DNA of 42,279 nt from positions 1-42,279 of the forward strand of contig JAVHLJ010000022.1 of assembly GCA_031082205.1 (NCBI GenBank), in the 5' to 3' direction. The DNA is from Elusimicrobiales bacterium. Lineage in GTDB: Bacteria; Elusimicrobiota; Elusimicrobia; Elusimicrobiales; UBA9959. Position numbers and translations under genes: made by a program. Of this stretch, positions 14,045 to 21,735 are shown in pieces. Positions within the stretch are counted from its first letter, which is position 1. Each line of letters opens with the position of its first letter. The notes beneath the pieces are model-generated. The model searched no databases, was not told the DNA's origin, and saw only the letters and a list, made by a program, of their open reading frames with translations.

Positions 14045-14683
14045 ATGCCTTCACCACCCAGGATTGTTTTTCCGGGAGCGTGTCTTCATGTGATGAGCCG
14101 GGGGAACAACAAGAGTGAAATATTTTTGGATGATAGCGATCGACGCTTCTATCTCGGCCTTCTCAGGGATAAGTTCGCTGAGTTCAAGTGTATTGTATAC
14201 GCATACTCCCTGATGCCCAATCATGTGCATATATTCCTGCGGACTGAGTCCGGGAATATAAGCGATTGCATGTTCCGGATAAATCTGGGGTACAGTAAAT
14301 ATTTCAATGACAAATATGGCCGCAGCGGACACCTTTTCGGCGCCAGGTTCAAAAGCCGTCTGGTGCAGGAGAACCGGTATTTTCTTTCGTTGCTTAGGTA
14401 TATACACCTCAATCCTGTTAAAGCCGGTTTATCCGCCAGGGCCGAGGACTATCCCTGGTCCAGCCATCTTGCTTATCTTGGTAAGGGGGACCGTCTTGTG
14501 ACCGATACATCGGCTGCTATGAGCATGTTGGGGCAGGAGCCCGGCAGCGCCAGGTTGAGGTACATGGAACTCATGGGGAAGAAAATGACGGATGATGAGT
14601 GGAAGGTTTTAAACCGGGCCCGTAATGGCATTCTTGGCGATTCTGATTTTCGAAAGAAAAAAGGTAGCAGCTACCTTTCTTAA
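14045..14683 (+). CDS. REP-associated tyrosine transposase (RAYT, Y1/HUH)
   Basis: 212 residues. The HUH metal motif is H60-V-H62 in SLMPNHVHIFL, and the tyrosine helix is in ENRYFLSLLRYIHLNPVKAG (Y112 or Y119 as nucleophile). The last block matches the RAYT branch of the IS200-like family: single-copy transposases that process REP palindromes. The coding sequence is visibly poorer in G+C than its neighbours, indicating recent arrival. It is flanked by inverted palindromes; the right one is translated as the end of the protein (KKGSSYLS). Its stop overlaps the convergent rhodanese gene by 4 bases. ATG 14045 follows TAGGGGG. Confidence 0.92.
   Translation: MPSPPRIVFPGACLHVMSRGNNKSEIFLDDSDRRFYLGLLRDKFAEFKCIVYAYSLMPNHVHIFLRTESGNISDCMFRINLGYSKYFNDKYGRSGHLFGARFKSRLVQENRYFLSLLRYIHLNPVKAGLSARAEDYPWSSHLAYLGKGDRLVTDTSAAMSMLGQEPGSARLRYMELMGKKMTDDEWKVLNRARNGILGDSDFRKKKGSSYLS
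14660..14678. repeat. REP-like palindrome, copy 4
   Basis: AAAGGTAGC-A-GCTACCTTT, same orientation as copies 1 and 2, inside the last codons of the transposase. With copy 3 it forms an inverted pair around the gene. Confidence 0.9.
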
Positions 14684-15030
14684 AGGGTGTTTCGCCAGGA
14701 GCCGGCGTTGGTGACGTCCCTGAATCCCATGGCGCGCAGTATGCCGGCGGCCACGCCGCTGCGGGCGCCCGAGGCGCAGGAAAGTATCACCGGCCTGTCC
14801 TTGTCCAGCTTCTTCGCCCCTTCCGCTATCGAGTCCAGCGGTATATTCAGGCTGCCCGGTCTATTGCCGGCGGCGAACTCGGCGGGCGTGCGCACGTCCA
14901 CGAATACGGCGCCGCGCGCGGCCAGTTCCGGCAGTTTTCTCTTTACGGCCATGAATCGCACCTGCCTGAATACAAGGTAGCCGGCAATCAGCGCCGGCAG
15001 TATGTAGGGCTTGATAGTTTCCAGTTCCAT
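14680..15030 (-). CDS. rhodanese-like domain protein, membrane-anchored
   Basis: 116 residues: an N-terminal hydrophobic segment (about 7-22, KPYILPALIAGYLVF) and a single rhodanese domain with FVDVRTPAEFAAGN (43-56), the active-site loop C85-ASGAR-90 and the closing RAMGFRDVTNAGSW. Cys85 is the sulfur carrier expected in thiosulfate or persulfide transfer. The loop length (six residues) is that of sulfurtransferases, not Cdc25 phosphatases. The stop codon abuts palindrome copy 4, so the transposase unit appears inserted right at the ends of two host genes. Confidence 0.88.
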   Translation of the reverse strand: MELETIKPYILPALIAGYLVFRQVRFMAVKRKLPELAARGAVFVDVRTPAEFAAGNRPGSLNIPLDSIAEGAKKLDKDRPVILSCASGARSGVAAGILRAMGFRDVTNAGSWRNTL

Positions 15031-15086
15031 CGCCTTTTAGATGCCGCCGGCCGCGGAAAGTTTCAGGCCCGCGGGCGCTTGTTTTG

Positions 15087-15092
15087 TAGAAT
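15087..15092 (+). promoter_or_regulatory. -10 box (TTTTGTAGAAT) for the DTW gene
   Basis: TAGAAT ends exactly 6 bases before ATG 15099, with no ribosome site. A hairpin-forming CCGCGG pair lies upstream at about 15050-15076, in the space divergent from the rhodanese gene. Confidence 0.65.
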
Positions 15093-15098
15093 CTGGTC

Positions 15099-15770
15099 AT
15101 GAAAGGTCCCGCCCCCGCGCCTCACCGCGAGGAATGCTACGCCTGCTTCAGGGTGAAGAAGAACTGCCTCTGCGGCAGCGTCAGGCCTTTCGCCACCCGG
15201 ATGCGTTTCGTCATACTGATGCATACCAAGGAGGCGCGCAAGCAGCGGACGGGCACGGCGCGGCTGGCCTGGATGTGCCTGAAGAACGCCGACCTTTTCA
15301 TCGGCACGGAATTCGGTGATGACGGGCGGGTGAACGCGCTGCTGCGCGACCCGGCTTATGTCCCGTTCGTGCTCTACCCGGGACCGGCGGCGGTCAATTT
15401 CAGGGACATGGGCCCTGAGGCTTTGCCCGCCGGGAAGATCCCGCTCGTTTTCGTGATAGACGGTACCTGGAACACAGCCCGCGCGCTGCTCAATAAAAGT
15501 CCGAACGTCAAGGCCCTGCCGCGCCTCTCTTTCGCCGGGAAATACGTCTCGCGCTTCGCCATCAAGCGCCAGCCGATGGCTCATTGCGTCTCGACCATAG
15601 AGGCGGTCTATCATCTCTGCCGCGAGGCCGAGGCGGCCGGCCATGAGCGCCTGGGCGCGAAAGCGGAAGTGCTGATGGAACTGCTCGGAAAGATCGTGGA
15701 GACGCAGCTCTGGTACAGCCGGCGGCACCGCCACCGCCGCGAGGACAATAAGAAAATGAAGCGCGCCTGA
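15099..15770 (+). CDS. tapT: DTW-domain tRNA-uridine aminocarboxypropyltransferase
   Basis: 223 residues. Four cysteines near the start (C13, C16, C23, C25) form the zinc-binding knot of this family, and the signature appears as D121-G-T-W124 in FVIDGTWNTA, with YPG upstream and QLWYSRRHRHRRED at the end. DTW enzymes transfer the aminocarboxypropyl group of SAM to uridine 47 of tRNA (acp3U); E. coli TapT (YfiP) is the model. The gene has its own leaderless promoter and ends in a hairpin that also serves the next gene. Confidence 0.88.
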   Translation: MKGPAPAPHREECYACFRVKKNCLCGSVRPFATRMRFVILMHTKEARKQRTGTARLAWMCLKNADLFIGTEFGDDGRVNALLRDPAYVPFVLYPGPAAVNFRDMGPEALPAGKIPLVFVIDGTWNTARALLNKSPNVKALPRLSFAGKYVSRFAIKRQPMAHCVSTIEAVYHLCREAEAAGHERLGAKAEVLMELLGKIVETQLWYSRRHRHRREDNKKMKRA

Positions 15771-15806
15771 CCGCCGGGGAGACCCGGCGGGTTTGTTTTG
15801 TAGAAT
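15771..15806 (+). promoter_or_regulatory. terminator-promoter cassette (hairpin plus TAGAAT)
   Basis: Stem CCGCCGGG, loop GAGA, CCCGGCGG, then GTTTGTTTTG and TAGAAT (15801-15806). The stem starts the base after the DTW stop codon, and the -10 ends 6 bases before ATG 15813, so one element likely ends one transcript and starts the next. Confidence 0.7.
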
Positions 15807-15812
15807 GAAGAT

Positions 15813-16355
15813 ATGGCTAACATCAACGGCGGCGGCGGTAACCGGCTGATCATAATAGCGTCGATAATATCGCTGACGCTGCTGGCGCTGGCCGGCATAA
15901 AGTTCATGATGAGCGGGGGGGAGGAGGCGTCCGCGCCGGCGGCGGCGCAGCGGGAGGATATTTTCAGCTCTTCCGGCGAGGACGCCCCGCCGCCGGAGCT
16001 GAACCCGCTCGCGCGCTCGGAGAATCCCGGCGGCGGCAGCCTGGACATGTTCAGCGAGACCAACGCCGGCTATTACGGCGAGGACGAAGAAAAGGCGGAG
16101 GTTCCGGACGCTTCGCCCGCGCCCGCGGCGAAGGTGGCCGGGCCAACGGCCCCCGCCGCCGGGAAGACGGCCGCGAAGCCGAAAGCCGGGACCAATTCCA
16201 CCGTAGTGCCGCGCATGAAGATGGTCCCGTTCAAGTCCATAACCCCCACCAATGTGGCCCCGTCCAATGCCGCCGGCCGGCAGGGCATGCCCGACCTCTC
16301 GACGATAATGAAACAGGCGCAGGAGCAGTCCGGCCGGAGCGGCTCCGGCGACTGA
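15813..16355 (+). CDS. hypothetical anchored low-complexity protein
   Basis: 180 residues. A short glycine-rich start (MANINGGGGN) leads to one membrane helix (about 11-33, RLIIIASIISLTLLALAGIKF in two readings), then an extended Ala/Pro-rich periplasmic region without a recognisable fold, ending in PDLSTIMKQAQEQSG. This is the layout of a type II membrane anchor with a disordered spacer. No function can be assigned. It has its own predicted leaderless promoter and a strong terminator after it. Confidence 0.7.
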   Translation: MANINGGGGNRLIIIASIISLTLLALAGIKFMMSGGEEASAPAAAQREDIFSSSGEDAPPPELNPLARSENPGGGSLDMFSETNAGYYGEDEEKAEVPDASPAPAAKVAGPTAPAAGKTAAKPKAGTNSTVVPRMKMVPFKSITPTNVAPSNAAGRQGMPDLSTIMKQAQEQSGRSGSGD

Positions 16356-16383
16356 CTGCTCCGAACGCCCGTGACGCGCGCGG

Positions 16384-16411
16384 CCGCCGGGACGACCCCG
16401 GCGGTTTTTTT
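16384..16411 (+). terminator. rho-independent terminator
   Basis: Stem CCGCCGGG / CCCGGCGG, loop ACGAC, followed by seven T, between convergent genes. Confidence 0.9.
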
Positions 16412-16413
16412 GT

Positions 16414-17787
16414 CTATTGCTGCGGGGCCAGCCGCGGCTCCGGCGGGGCCAGCAGCCGCAGCGTGCTCCCTCCGCGGTGGAAGAGCCAGGAGGCCCAGAC
16501 CCCTTTCAGCAGGGTGGAAACGCTTATCGCCCACCAGACGCCGGCCGTGCCCAGTCCCAGCGTCACGGCCAGCAGCCAGGCGGCGGGCCAGCGGGCCACT
16601 GTCAGCGGCACGGCGATGAGCATGTAGTCGCGAGTGTGGCCCAGCCCGGTGAAAACCCCTTCGAACATCAGTTCCCACCCCAGGAAGACCTCGAAATAGC
16701 CGATGACCCGCAGATATCTCGCGGCGTGGGCTATCACCTCGGGGTCCTGCGTGAGCGGGCGCACGAGCAGTTCCGGGATGAGGATGAAAGCCAGCGCCAC
16801 CGGCATGAGCAGGGCCGTTATCAGGAAGCGGCCGCGCGCCACCACCTGCCTGACGCGCGCCATGTCGCCGCGGCCGTAGGCCTGGCCCACCAGCGCGGCC
16901 ATGGCCGTGGAGAAGCCGATGCCCAGGAAGTAGGGGAACCCTTCGAGGCGGAAACAGACGCTCAGCCCCGCCAGCGGCGCCTCGCCGAAGCGGGTGATGA
17001 TGGAGGTCAGCGCCGGGTAGATCAGCGACCATACCACGTTGACCGCGGCGGCCGGCACTCCTATCCGGAGTATCCTCAGCGAACGCCTGAAGGCCGGTAC
17101 GCGCAGCACTTCGGAGAGCGGCGGCAGGTATTCCCGCCGGCGCAGGAAGACTACCTGGACGGCGAGGGCGCAGGCGGTGCAGACGGCGGAGGCGGAGGCC
17201 GCGCCGGCCGCGCCGAAAGGCCGCCCCGTGCCCCAGCCCAGTATCAGCACCGGGTCCAGTATTATGTTGAGCGCCACCGACGAGGACATTATGATGACGT
17301 TGGTGCGCGTGTCGCCGTAGGCGTTGAAGACGGCGCCGGCCAGGTTGCAGAGGTAGTAGAGGGGCATGGCCAGTGTGAAGATCGTGAGGTACTGCCTGGC
17401 GTAGGCGGCCGTCTCGGGCTGCAGTCCCATGAGGCTGAAGATCCCCCCGATGGACGGGAGCAGCAGGGCCATGAACAGCAGTCCGGCGCCGAGGCCGAGC
17501 CAGGCGGCCTCGACGGCGATGTCGCGCGCCTCGTCCCGCCTGCCCGCGCCGAAAGCCTGGGCTATGAGGCTGTTGGCGCCGGCGTTGGTGGCGTTCATGG
17601 CGGCGTAGACGGCCCAGGTCAGGAAGGCGGCCGAAGCCACGCCGGCTATGGCGGAGGTCCCCATCCTGCCTATCCAGAAGATGTTGACGGCGTCGAAGAG
17701 GATGAAGGCCAGGAAGCCGAGGAAGGCCGGGAAGGCTATGCGGTAGATGTCGCGGTCCAGGGGGTTTTTCAGCCAGCGCATGTCCAC
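16414..17787 (-). CDS. MATE family efflux transporter
   Basis: 457 residues with about 12 hydrophobic helices in two repeats. The start region LKNPLDRDIYRIAFPAFLGFL and the segments IFWIGRMGTSAIAGVA and ANSLIAQAFGAGRRDEA (with the second repeat MAALVGQAYGRGDMARVRQVV) are typical of NorM/DinF-type exporters that expel cationic drugs or metabolites in exchange for Na+ or H+. The substrate is unknown. GTG 17787 and ATG 17781 are both possible; a reverse-strand TATAAG (17801-17796) ends 8 bases before the GTG. Confidence 0.92.
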   Translation of the reverse strand: MDMRWLKNPLDRDIYRIAFPAFLGFLAFILFDAVNIFWIGRMGTSAIAGVASAAFLTWAVYAAMNATNAGANSLIAQAFGAGRRDEARDIAVEAAWLGLGAGLLFMALLLPSIGGIFSLMGLQPETAAYARQYLTIFTLAMPLYYLCNLAGAVFNAYGDTRTNVIIMSSSVALNIILDPVLILGWGTGRPFGAAGAASASAVCTACALAVQVVFLRRREYLPPLSEVLRVPAFRRSLRILRIGVPAAAVNVVWSLIYPALTSIITRFGEAPLAGLSVCFRLEGFPYFLGIGFSTAMAALVGQAYGRGDMARVRQVVARGRFLITALLMPVALAFILIPELLVRPLTQDPEVIAHAARYLRVIGYFEVFLGWELMFEGVFTGLGHTRDYMLIAVPLTVARWPAAWLLAVTLGLGTAGVWWAISVSTLLKGVWASWLFHRGGSTLRLLAPPEPRLAPQQ

Positions 17788-17886
17788 AAGTTTACCTTAT
17801 AGCCGGGGACGTTGTTTAGTGGCCTGGTTTCATCGCGGTTTTCGCGGCTATTTTCGGGAGGACGGGCGCGGAAAGGCTCAAAAAGG

Positions 17887-17892
17887 TATAAA
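17887..17892 (+). promoter_or_regulatory. -10 box TATAAA for the histidine kinase
   Basis: TATAAA within GGTATAAAATATC lies 5 bases before GTG 17898 and 11 before ATG 17904. No ribosome site intervenes. Confidence 0.5.
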
Positions 17893-17903
17893 ATATCGTG
17901 AAT

Positions 17904-18590
17904 ATGGCCGACAACGACAAGAAAGATAAGCCCGACCTGCTCAGGCAGATGGCCAGCGTGGTCAGCCACGAGCTGCGCAACCCGCTGGCGATAATCTCCA
18001 ATTCGCTCTATTTCATAAAGACCAAGCTGTCCGCCGGCGGGGCCGGACCGGACCCCAAGGTAGCCAAGCACCTGGGGATAATAGAGGGAGAGGTGAAGCA
18101 CGGCAACGACGTTATCGAGGAGATGCTGGCCTTCACGCGCGAGCGCGACCTCCAGCTGGCGCCCGCCAGGATGAACGCGGGCATAGACGACCTGGCCGGC
18201 GCTTTCCCGCTGCCGCAGGGCGTCACGCTCAAGACGGTCTACGATCCGGAGGACCCCAAGGTCAGCGTGGACATAGAGGCGATGCGCTACGCGCTGCGGC
18301 AGGTGATGGCCAACGCGGCGCAGGCCATGCCGGAGGGAGGCGTGATAACCATCGAGTGCTCGCACGACGATAAGATGGCGCACCTCTCGTTCACCGACAC
18401 CGGCCCGGGTTTTCCCGGCGGCGACGGAGAGAAGGCCTTCGAGCCTTTCTTCACGACCAGGCCGCGCGGCGTGGGGCTGGGGCTGAGCATAGCGCGGAAG
18501 TACGCCGAGCGCCACGGCGGTTCGGCGAAGGCGGGGAACGCGCCCGGAGGCGGCGCCAGGGTGACCGTTTCGCTGCCGCTGCTGAAGTAG
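17904..18590 (+). CDS. soluble histidine kinase without sensor domain
   Basis: 228 residues. The dimerisation/phosphoacceptor domain starts almost at once, with H22 in VVSHELRNPLAIIS; the ATPase domain has the N box QVMANAAQAM, G1 DTGPGF, F box FEPFFTTR and G2 GVGLGLSIA. All residues needed for autophosphorylation are present, but there is no sensor, PAS or membrane segment, so input must come from a partner. No receiver gene is adjacent; four orphan receivers occur elsewhere in the window. GTG 17898 would add two residues. Confidence 0.9.
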   Translation: MADNDKKDKPDLLRQMASVVSHELRNPLAIISNSLYFIKTKLSAGGAGPDPKVAKHLGIIEGEVKHGNDVIEEMLAFTRERDLQLAPARMNAGIDDLAGAFPLPQGVTLKTVYDPEDPKVSVDIEAMRYALRQVMANAAQAMPEGGVITIECSHDDKMAHLSFTDTGPGFPGGDGEKAFEPFFTTRPRGVGLGLSIARKYAERHGGSAKAGNAPGGGARVTVSLPLLK

Positions 18591-18615
18591 CCCGGTCTGA
18601 TTTCGCGGCCGGTTT

Positions 18616-18621
18616 TATAGT
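18616..18621 (+). promoter_or_regulatory. -10 box TATAGT for the zinc-ribbon gene
   Basis: TTTTATAGT gives a predicted start near 18628 and a leader of about 31 bases that holds the strong site GGAGGAGGG before ATG 18659. Confidence 0.5.
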
Positions 18622-18658
18622 ATAAAGATGAGCGATGTTTACGGAGGAGGGCTGCCCG

Positions 18659-19237
18659 ATGACCGATTGTCCCAAGTGCGATCACGAGACGCTGGTGAAG
18701 ACCGAGGAGCTCGGGAAGATCCCACTCGACGTCTGTCCCGGCTGCCACGGAATCTTTTTCGACAAGGGAGAGCTGGAGGCGCTGCTGAAGCAGTCCCAGG
18801 GGGAAGTCCCCGCGGGTTTCGGCCTGATCTCGCCGAAGCCCGACACTATCGACTGCCCCCGCTGCAAGGTCAAAATGTCGCGCGGGGGCCTGGTGAATCC
18901 CATGCTGCTGGTGGATAAATGCGACTCCTGCGGCGGGATCTGGCTGGACCCGCGCGAGCTGTCGCTGCTAAAGAAACTGCTGGGCCTCAGCGGCGGGCCG
19001 GAAGGCGTGCAGGTCGCCAGGCCGGCCCCGGCCGCCGTCGGGCCGGAGGAGAAGGGGTTCCCGGTCCTTAAATACGCCATGGTGCTGGCCGCCCTTCTGG
19101 GCCTGGCCCTGGTCAGCTACGAGCTTTACGTTTACTTCAGCCCCGCCGGTTCCGTGGAGAGGGAATTCTCCGCGGGGATGACGGCTTTCGGCGCGCTTCT
19201 GCTGGCCGGCGGGGGAATAGGCGCGATAAAAGCGTAA
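18659..19237 (+). CDS. double zinc-ribbon (zf-TFIIB) membrane protein
   Basis: 192 residues. Two TFIIB-type zinc ribbons are visible: C4/C7 with C26/C29 (DVCPGCHGIFFDKGEL) and C66/C69 with C88/C91 (KCDSCGGIWLDPREL). The repeated CxxCxGxxxDxxEL pattern is characteristic of the zf-TFIIB family found in many bacteria, function unclear. Two hydrophobic helices (about 140-160 and 172-190) follow, so the ribbons are tethered at the membrane. ATG 18659 is preferred over 18635 because GGAGGAGGG lies just before it. Confidence 0.82.
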   Translation: MTDCPKCDHETLVKTEELGKIPLDVCPGCHGIFFDKGELEALLKQSQGEVPAGFGLISPKPDTIDCPRCKVKMSRGGLVNPMLLVDKCDSCGGIWLDPRELSLLKKLLGLSGGPEGVQVARPAPAAVGPEEKGFPVLKYAMVLAALLGLALVSYELYVYFSPAGSVEREFSAGMTAFGALLLAGGGIGAIKA

Positions 19238-19261
19238 TAATCCCGCTGTATCACGGGCAGT

Positions 19262-19290
19262 AAAAGCCGCCGGTTTTCCCGGCGGCTTTT
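19262..19290 (+). terminator. rho-independent terminator
   Basis: Stem AAAAGCCGCCGG / CCGGCGGCTTTT with loop TTTTC, followed by CTTTTG. Confidence 0.92.
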
Positions 19291-19332
19291 CTTTTGCCTT
19301 TCCCGGGTCGTGGTCCGGCGGGCCGACTTTTT

Positions 19333-19338
19333 TATATC
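19333..19338 (+). promoter_or_regulatory. -10 box TATATC for tex
   Basis: TATATC follows a six-T run. The leader of about 24 bases carries GGAGG before ATG 19369. Confidence 0.45.
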
Positions 19339-19368
19339 CTTGCAGTTACTTTGAACCGGAGGACATCG

Positions 19369-21663
19369 ATGAGCGACGCGTACGTTGACAAAATTTCCGG
19401 CGAGCTTGGCCTCAACGCTTCAGGCGTGGCCGCGGCCATAAAACTCTTCAAAGAGGACGCCACCATCCCTTTCATCTCCCGCTACCGCAAGGAGGCCACC
19501 GGCGGCCTGGACGAGGTGCAGCTGGGCAATATCAAGGACCGGCTTGAGCGGCTCGAGGAACTCGACGCCCGCCGCGACGCCATACTCAAGTCGCTGACCG
19601 AGCGCGGCCTGCTCACCGACGAGCTCAAGGCGAAGGTGGAAGGCGCGCAGACCATGGCCAGGCTGGAGGACATATACCTGCCCTACCGGCCCAAGCGCCG
19701 CACCCGCGCCATGATCGCCAAAGAAAAAGGCCTGGAGCCGCTGGCCGATAAGATTTACGGGCAGGGCGGCGACGACCCTTTCCAGCTGGCGGCGGCCTAT
19801 GTCAGCGAAGAGAAAGGCGTTAAGGACGCCGGCGAGGCCCTGGCCGGGGCGCGCGACATCATCGCCGAGCGGGTGAGCGAGGACGAGACCGCCCGCGCCC
19901 GGCTGCGGCAGCTTTTCGCCAACAAGGGCTTCTTCCATTCAAAGGCGCTGGCGGGCAAGGAGGAGGAGGGGGCCAAGTTCAAGGATTATTTCGACTGGAA
20001 GGAGCCGGCGGCCAAGGCCCCGTCGCACCGGATACTCGCGATGCGCCGCGGCGAGGCCGAGGGCTTCCTTTCGATGCGCATAGAAGCGGACCGCGACGAG
20101 GCGCTGGCGCTGCTGGAGCCGCTGTTCGTGAAGAACGGCTCCGCCTGCGGGGCGCAGGTGAAGGAGGCCGTGACCGACGCCTACGACCGGCTGCTGGTCT
20201 TCTCGATGGAGGGCGAGGCGCGGCTGGAGACCAAGAAGCGCGCCGACGCGCAGGCGATAGAGGTCTTCGCGCGCAACCTGCGCGAGATACTGATGGCCTC
20301 GCCGCTGGGGCACAGGAGCGTGCTGGCGCTGGACCCCGGCTTCCGCACCGGCTGCAAGCTGGTCTGCCTGGACCGCAACGGCAAGCTGGTGCACGACGAC
20401 GTGATCTACCCGCATAACGGCGAGGGCGCGGCCGCCGGCGCCGCGGAGAAGGTGAAGAAGCTGGCCGCCCATTTCAAGACCGAGGTCATAGCCATCGGCA
20501 ACGGCACCGCCGGCCGCGAGACCGAGGAGTTCGTCCGCGGGCTGAAGCTGGACGGCGTCATAATAGTCATGGTGAACGAGAGCGGCGCGTCGGTCTATTC
20601 GGCCTCCGAGGCCGCGCGCACGGAGTTCCCGGACAAGGACGTCACCGTGCGCGGCGCGGTCAGCATCGGCCGCCGGCTGATGGACCCGCTGGCGGAACTC
20701 GTCAAGATAGATCCCAAGTCCATAGGCGTGGGCCAGTACCAGCACGACGTGGACCAGAACGGCCTCAAGAAGAGCCTCGACACGGTGGTGGAAAGCTGCG
20801 TCAACAGCGTCGGCGTGGAGGTCAATACCGCCAGCCGCGAGCTGCTCTCCTATGTTTCCGGCCTCAATTCGGCGCTCGCCAAGAACATCGTGGATTACCG
20901 CAACGAGAACGGCGGCTTCGCCAGCCGCGCGGCGCTCAAGAAGGTGCCGCGGCTCGGTCCCAAGGCCTTCGAGCAGGCCGCCGGCTTCCTGCGCATACGC
21001 GAGGGGAAGAACCCGCTCGACGCCAGCGCCGTCCACCCCGAACGCTACGCGATAGTGGAACAGATGGCCAAAGACCTGGGCTGCAGGGTGCAGGACCTGG
21101 TGGCCGACGCCGGCCTGCGGGCGAAGATAGAGATAAAGAACTACATCTCCGAAGGCGCCGGCGAGCCTACGCTGCGCGACATCCTGGCCGAGCTGGCCAA
21201 GCCCGGGCGCGACCCGAGAAAACAGTTCGAGGCCTTCTCTTTCGGCGACGCGCAGAAGATGGACGACCTCAAGCCGGGACAGAAGCTGCCCGGCATAGTG
21301 ACCAATGTCGCCGCCTTCGGCGCCTTCGTCGATATCGGCGTGCACCAGGACGGCCTGGTCCACATCAGCGAGCTGGCCGACCGCTTCATCAGCGACGCCG
21401 CCTCTGTGGTCAAGGTCGGCCAGCGCGTCAGCGTCACCGTGCTGGACGTGGACACGGCCCGCAAGCGCATCGCCCTGTCGATGAAATCCAACCCGGTCAT
21501 AGGCCCGCGCGAGAGCCGCGGCGGCCGCCCGGCCGGGAACGCCCCCGCCGGCCCGCGTCAGGAACGGCCGCAGCGCCGGCCCGACCAGCGGCCGCGCCGC
21601 GAAGAGCCGATGGGCGCCATGGCCGAGGCCATGCGCGCCTTCATGGAAAAACAGGGCCGCTGA
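19369..21663 (+). CDS. tex: Tex family S1 RNA-binding transcription accessory protein
   Basis: 764 residues in the standard Tex order: N-terminal helical region (PFISRYRKEATGGLDEVQL), YqgF/RNase H-like domain (LALDPGFRTGCKLVCLD around 320-336, with AIGNGTAGRETE), helix-hairpin-helix region (NSVGVEVNTASRELLSYVSGL and FASRAALKKVPRLGPKAFEQ, in pieces) and a C-terminal S1 domain (GIVTNVAAFGAFVDIGVHQDGLVHIS in pieces, about 643-708). Tex binds nucleic acid and influences transcription and ribosome rescue. The tail is a low-complexity Pro/Arg-rich extension ending MAEAMRAFMEKQGR. ATG 19369 has GGAGG at proper spacing. Confidence 0.96.
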   Translation: MSDAYVDKISGELGLNASGVAAAIKLFKEDATIPFISRYRKEATGGLDEVQLGNIKDRLERLEELDARRDAILKSLTERGLLTDELKAKVEGAQTMARLEDIYLPYRPKRRTRAMIAKEKGLEPLADKIYGQGGDDPFQLAAAYVSEEKGVKDAGEALAGARDIIAERVSEDETARARLRQLFANKGFFHSKALAGKEEEGAKFKDYFDWKEPAAKAPSHRILAMRRGEAEGFLSMRIEADRDEALALLEPLFVKNGSACGAQVKEAVTDAYDRLLVFSMEGEARLETKKRADAQAIEVFARNLREILMASPLGHRSVLALDPGFRTGCKLVCLDRNGKLVHDDVIYPHNGEGAAAGAAEKVKKLAAHFKTEVIAIGNGTAGRETEEFVRGLKLDGVIIVMVNESGASVYSASEAARTEFPDKDVTVRGAVSIGRRLMDPLAELVKIDPKSIGVGQYQHDVDQNGLKKSLDTVVESCVNSVGVEVNTASRELLSYVSGLNSALAKNIVDYRNENGGFASRAALKKVPRLGPKAFEQAAGFLRIREGKNPLDASAVHPERYAIVEQMAKDLGCRVQDLVADAGLRAKIEIKNYISEGAGEPTLRDILAELAKPGRDPRKQFEAFSFGDAQKMDDLKPGQKLPGIVTNVAAFGAFVDIGVHQDGLVHISELADRFISDAASVVKVGQRVSVTVLDVDTARKRIALSMKSNPVIGPRESRGGRPAGNAPAGPRQERPQRRPDQRPRREEPMGAMAEAMRAFMEKQGR

Positions 21664-21683
21664 AAGCCCGCCGCGGGGACGAT

Positions 21684-21725
21684 AAAGAGCCCGGGACCGG
21701 CGTATCCGGCCCCGGGCTTTATTTT
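21684..21725. terminator. bidirectional rho-independent terminator
   Basis: Stem GCCCGGG-CCGG / CCGG-CCCGGGC flanked by ATAAAG on the left and TTTATTTT on the right, between the convergent tex and 21736 genes. Confidence 0.85.
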
Positions 21726-21735
21726 CCGCGCTTTC

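Noticed and set aside
286..14678. Repeated palindromes considered as a CRISPR array
   Set aside because: Copies are hundreds to thousands of bases apart, in both orientations, with no regular spacers or cas genes.
18628..18918. Frame starting at ATG 18628, 6 bases after TATAGT
   Set aside because: The spacing fits a leaderless start, but the product is Arg/Gly-rich noise; the overlapping frame encodes two perfect zinc ribbons.
19939..21363. Long reverse-strand frame opposite tex
   Set aside because: Same artefact; the forward strand has full Tex domains in order.
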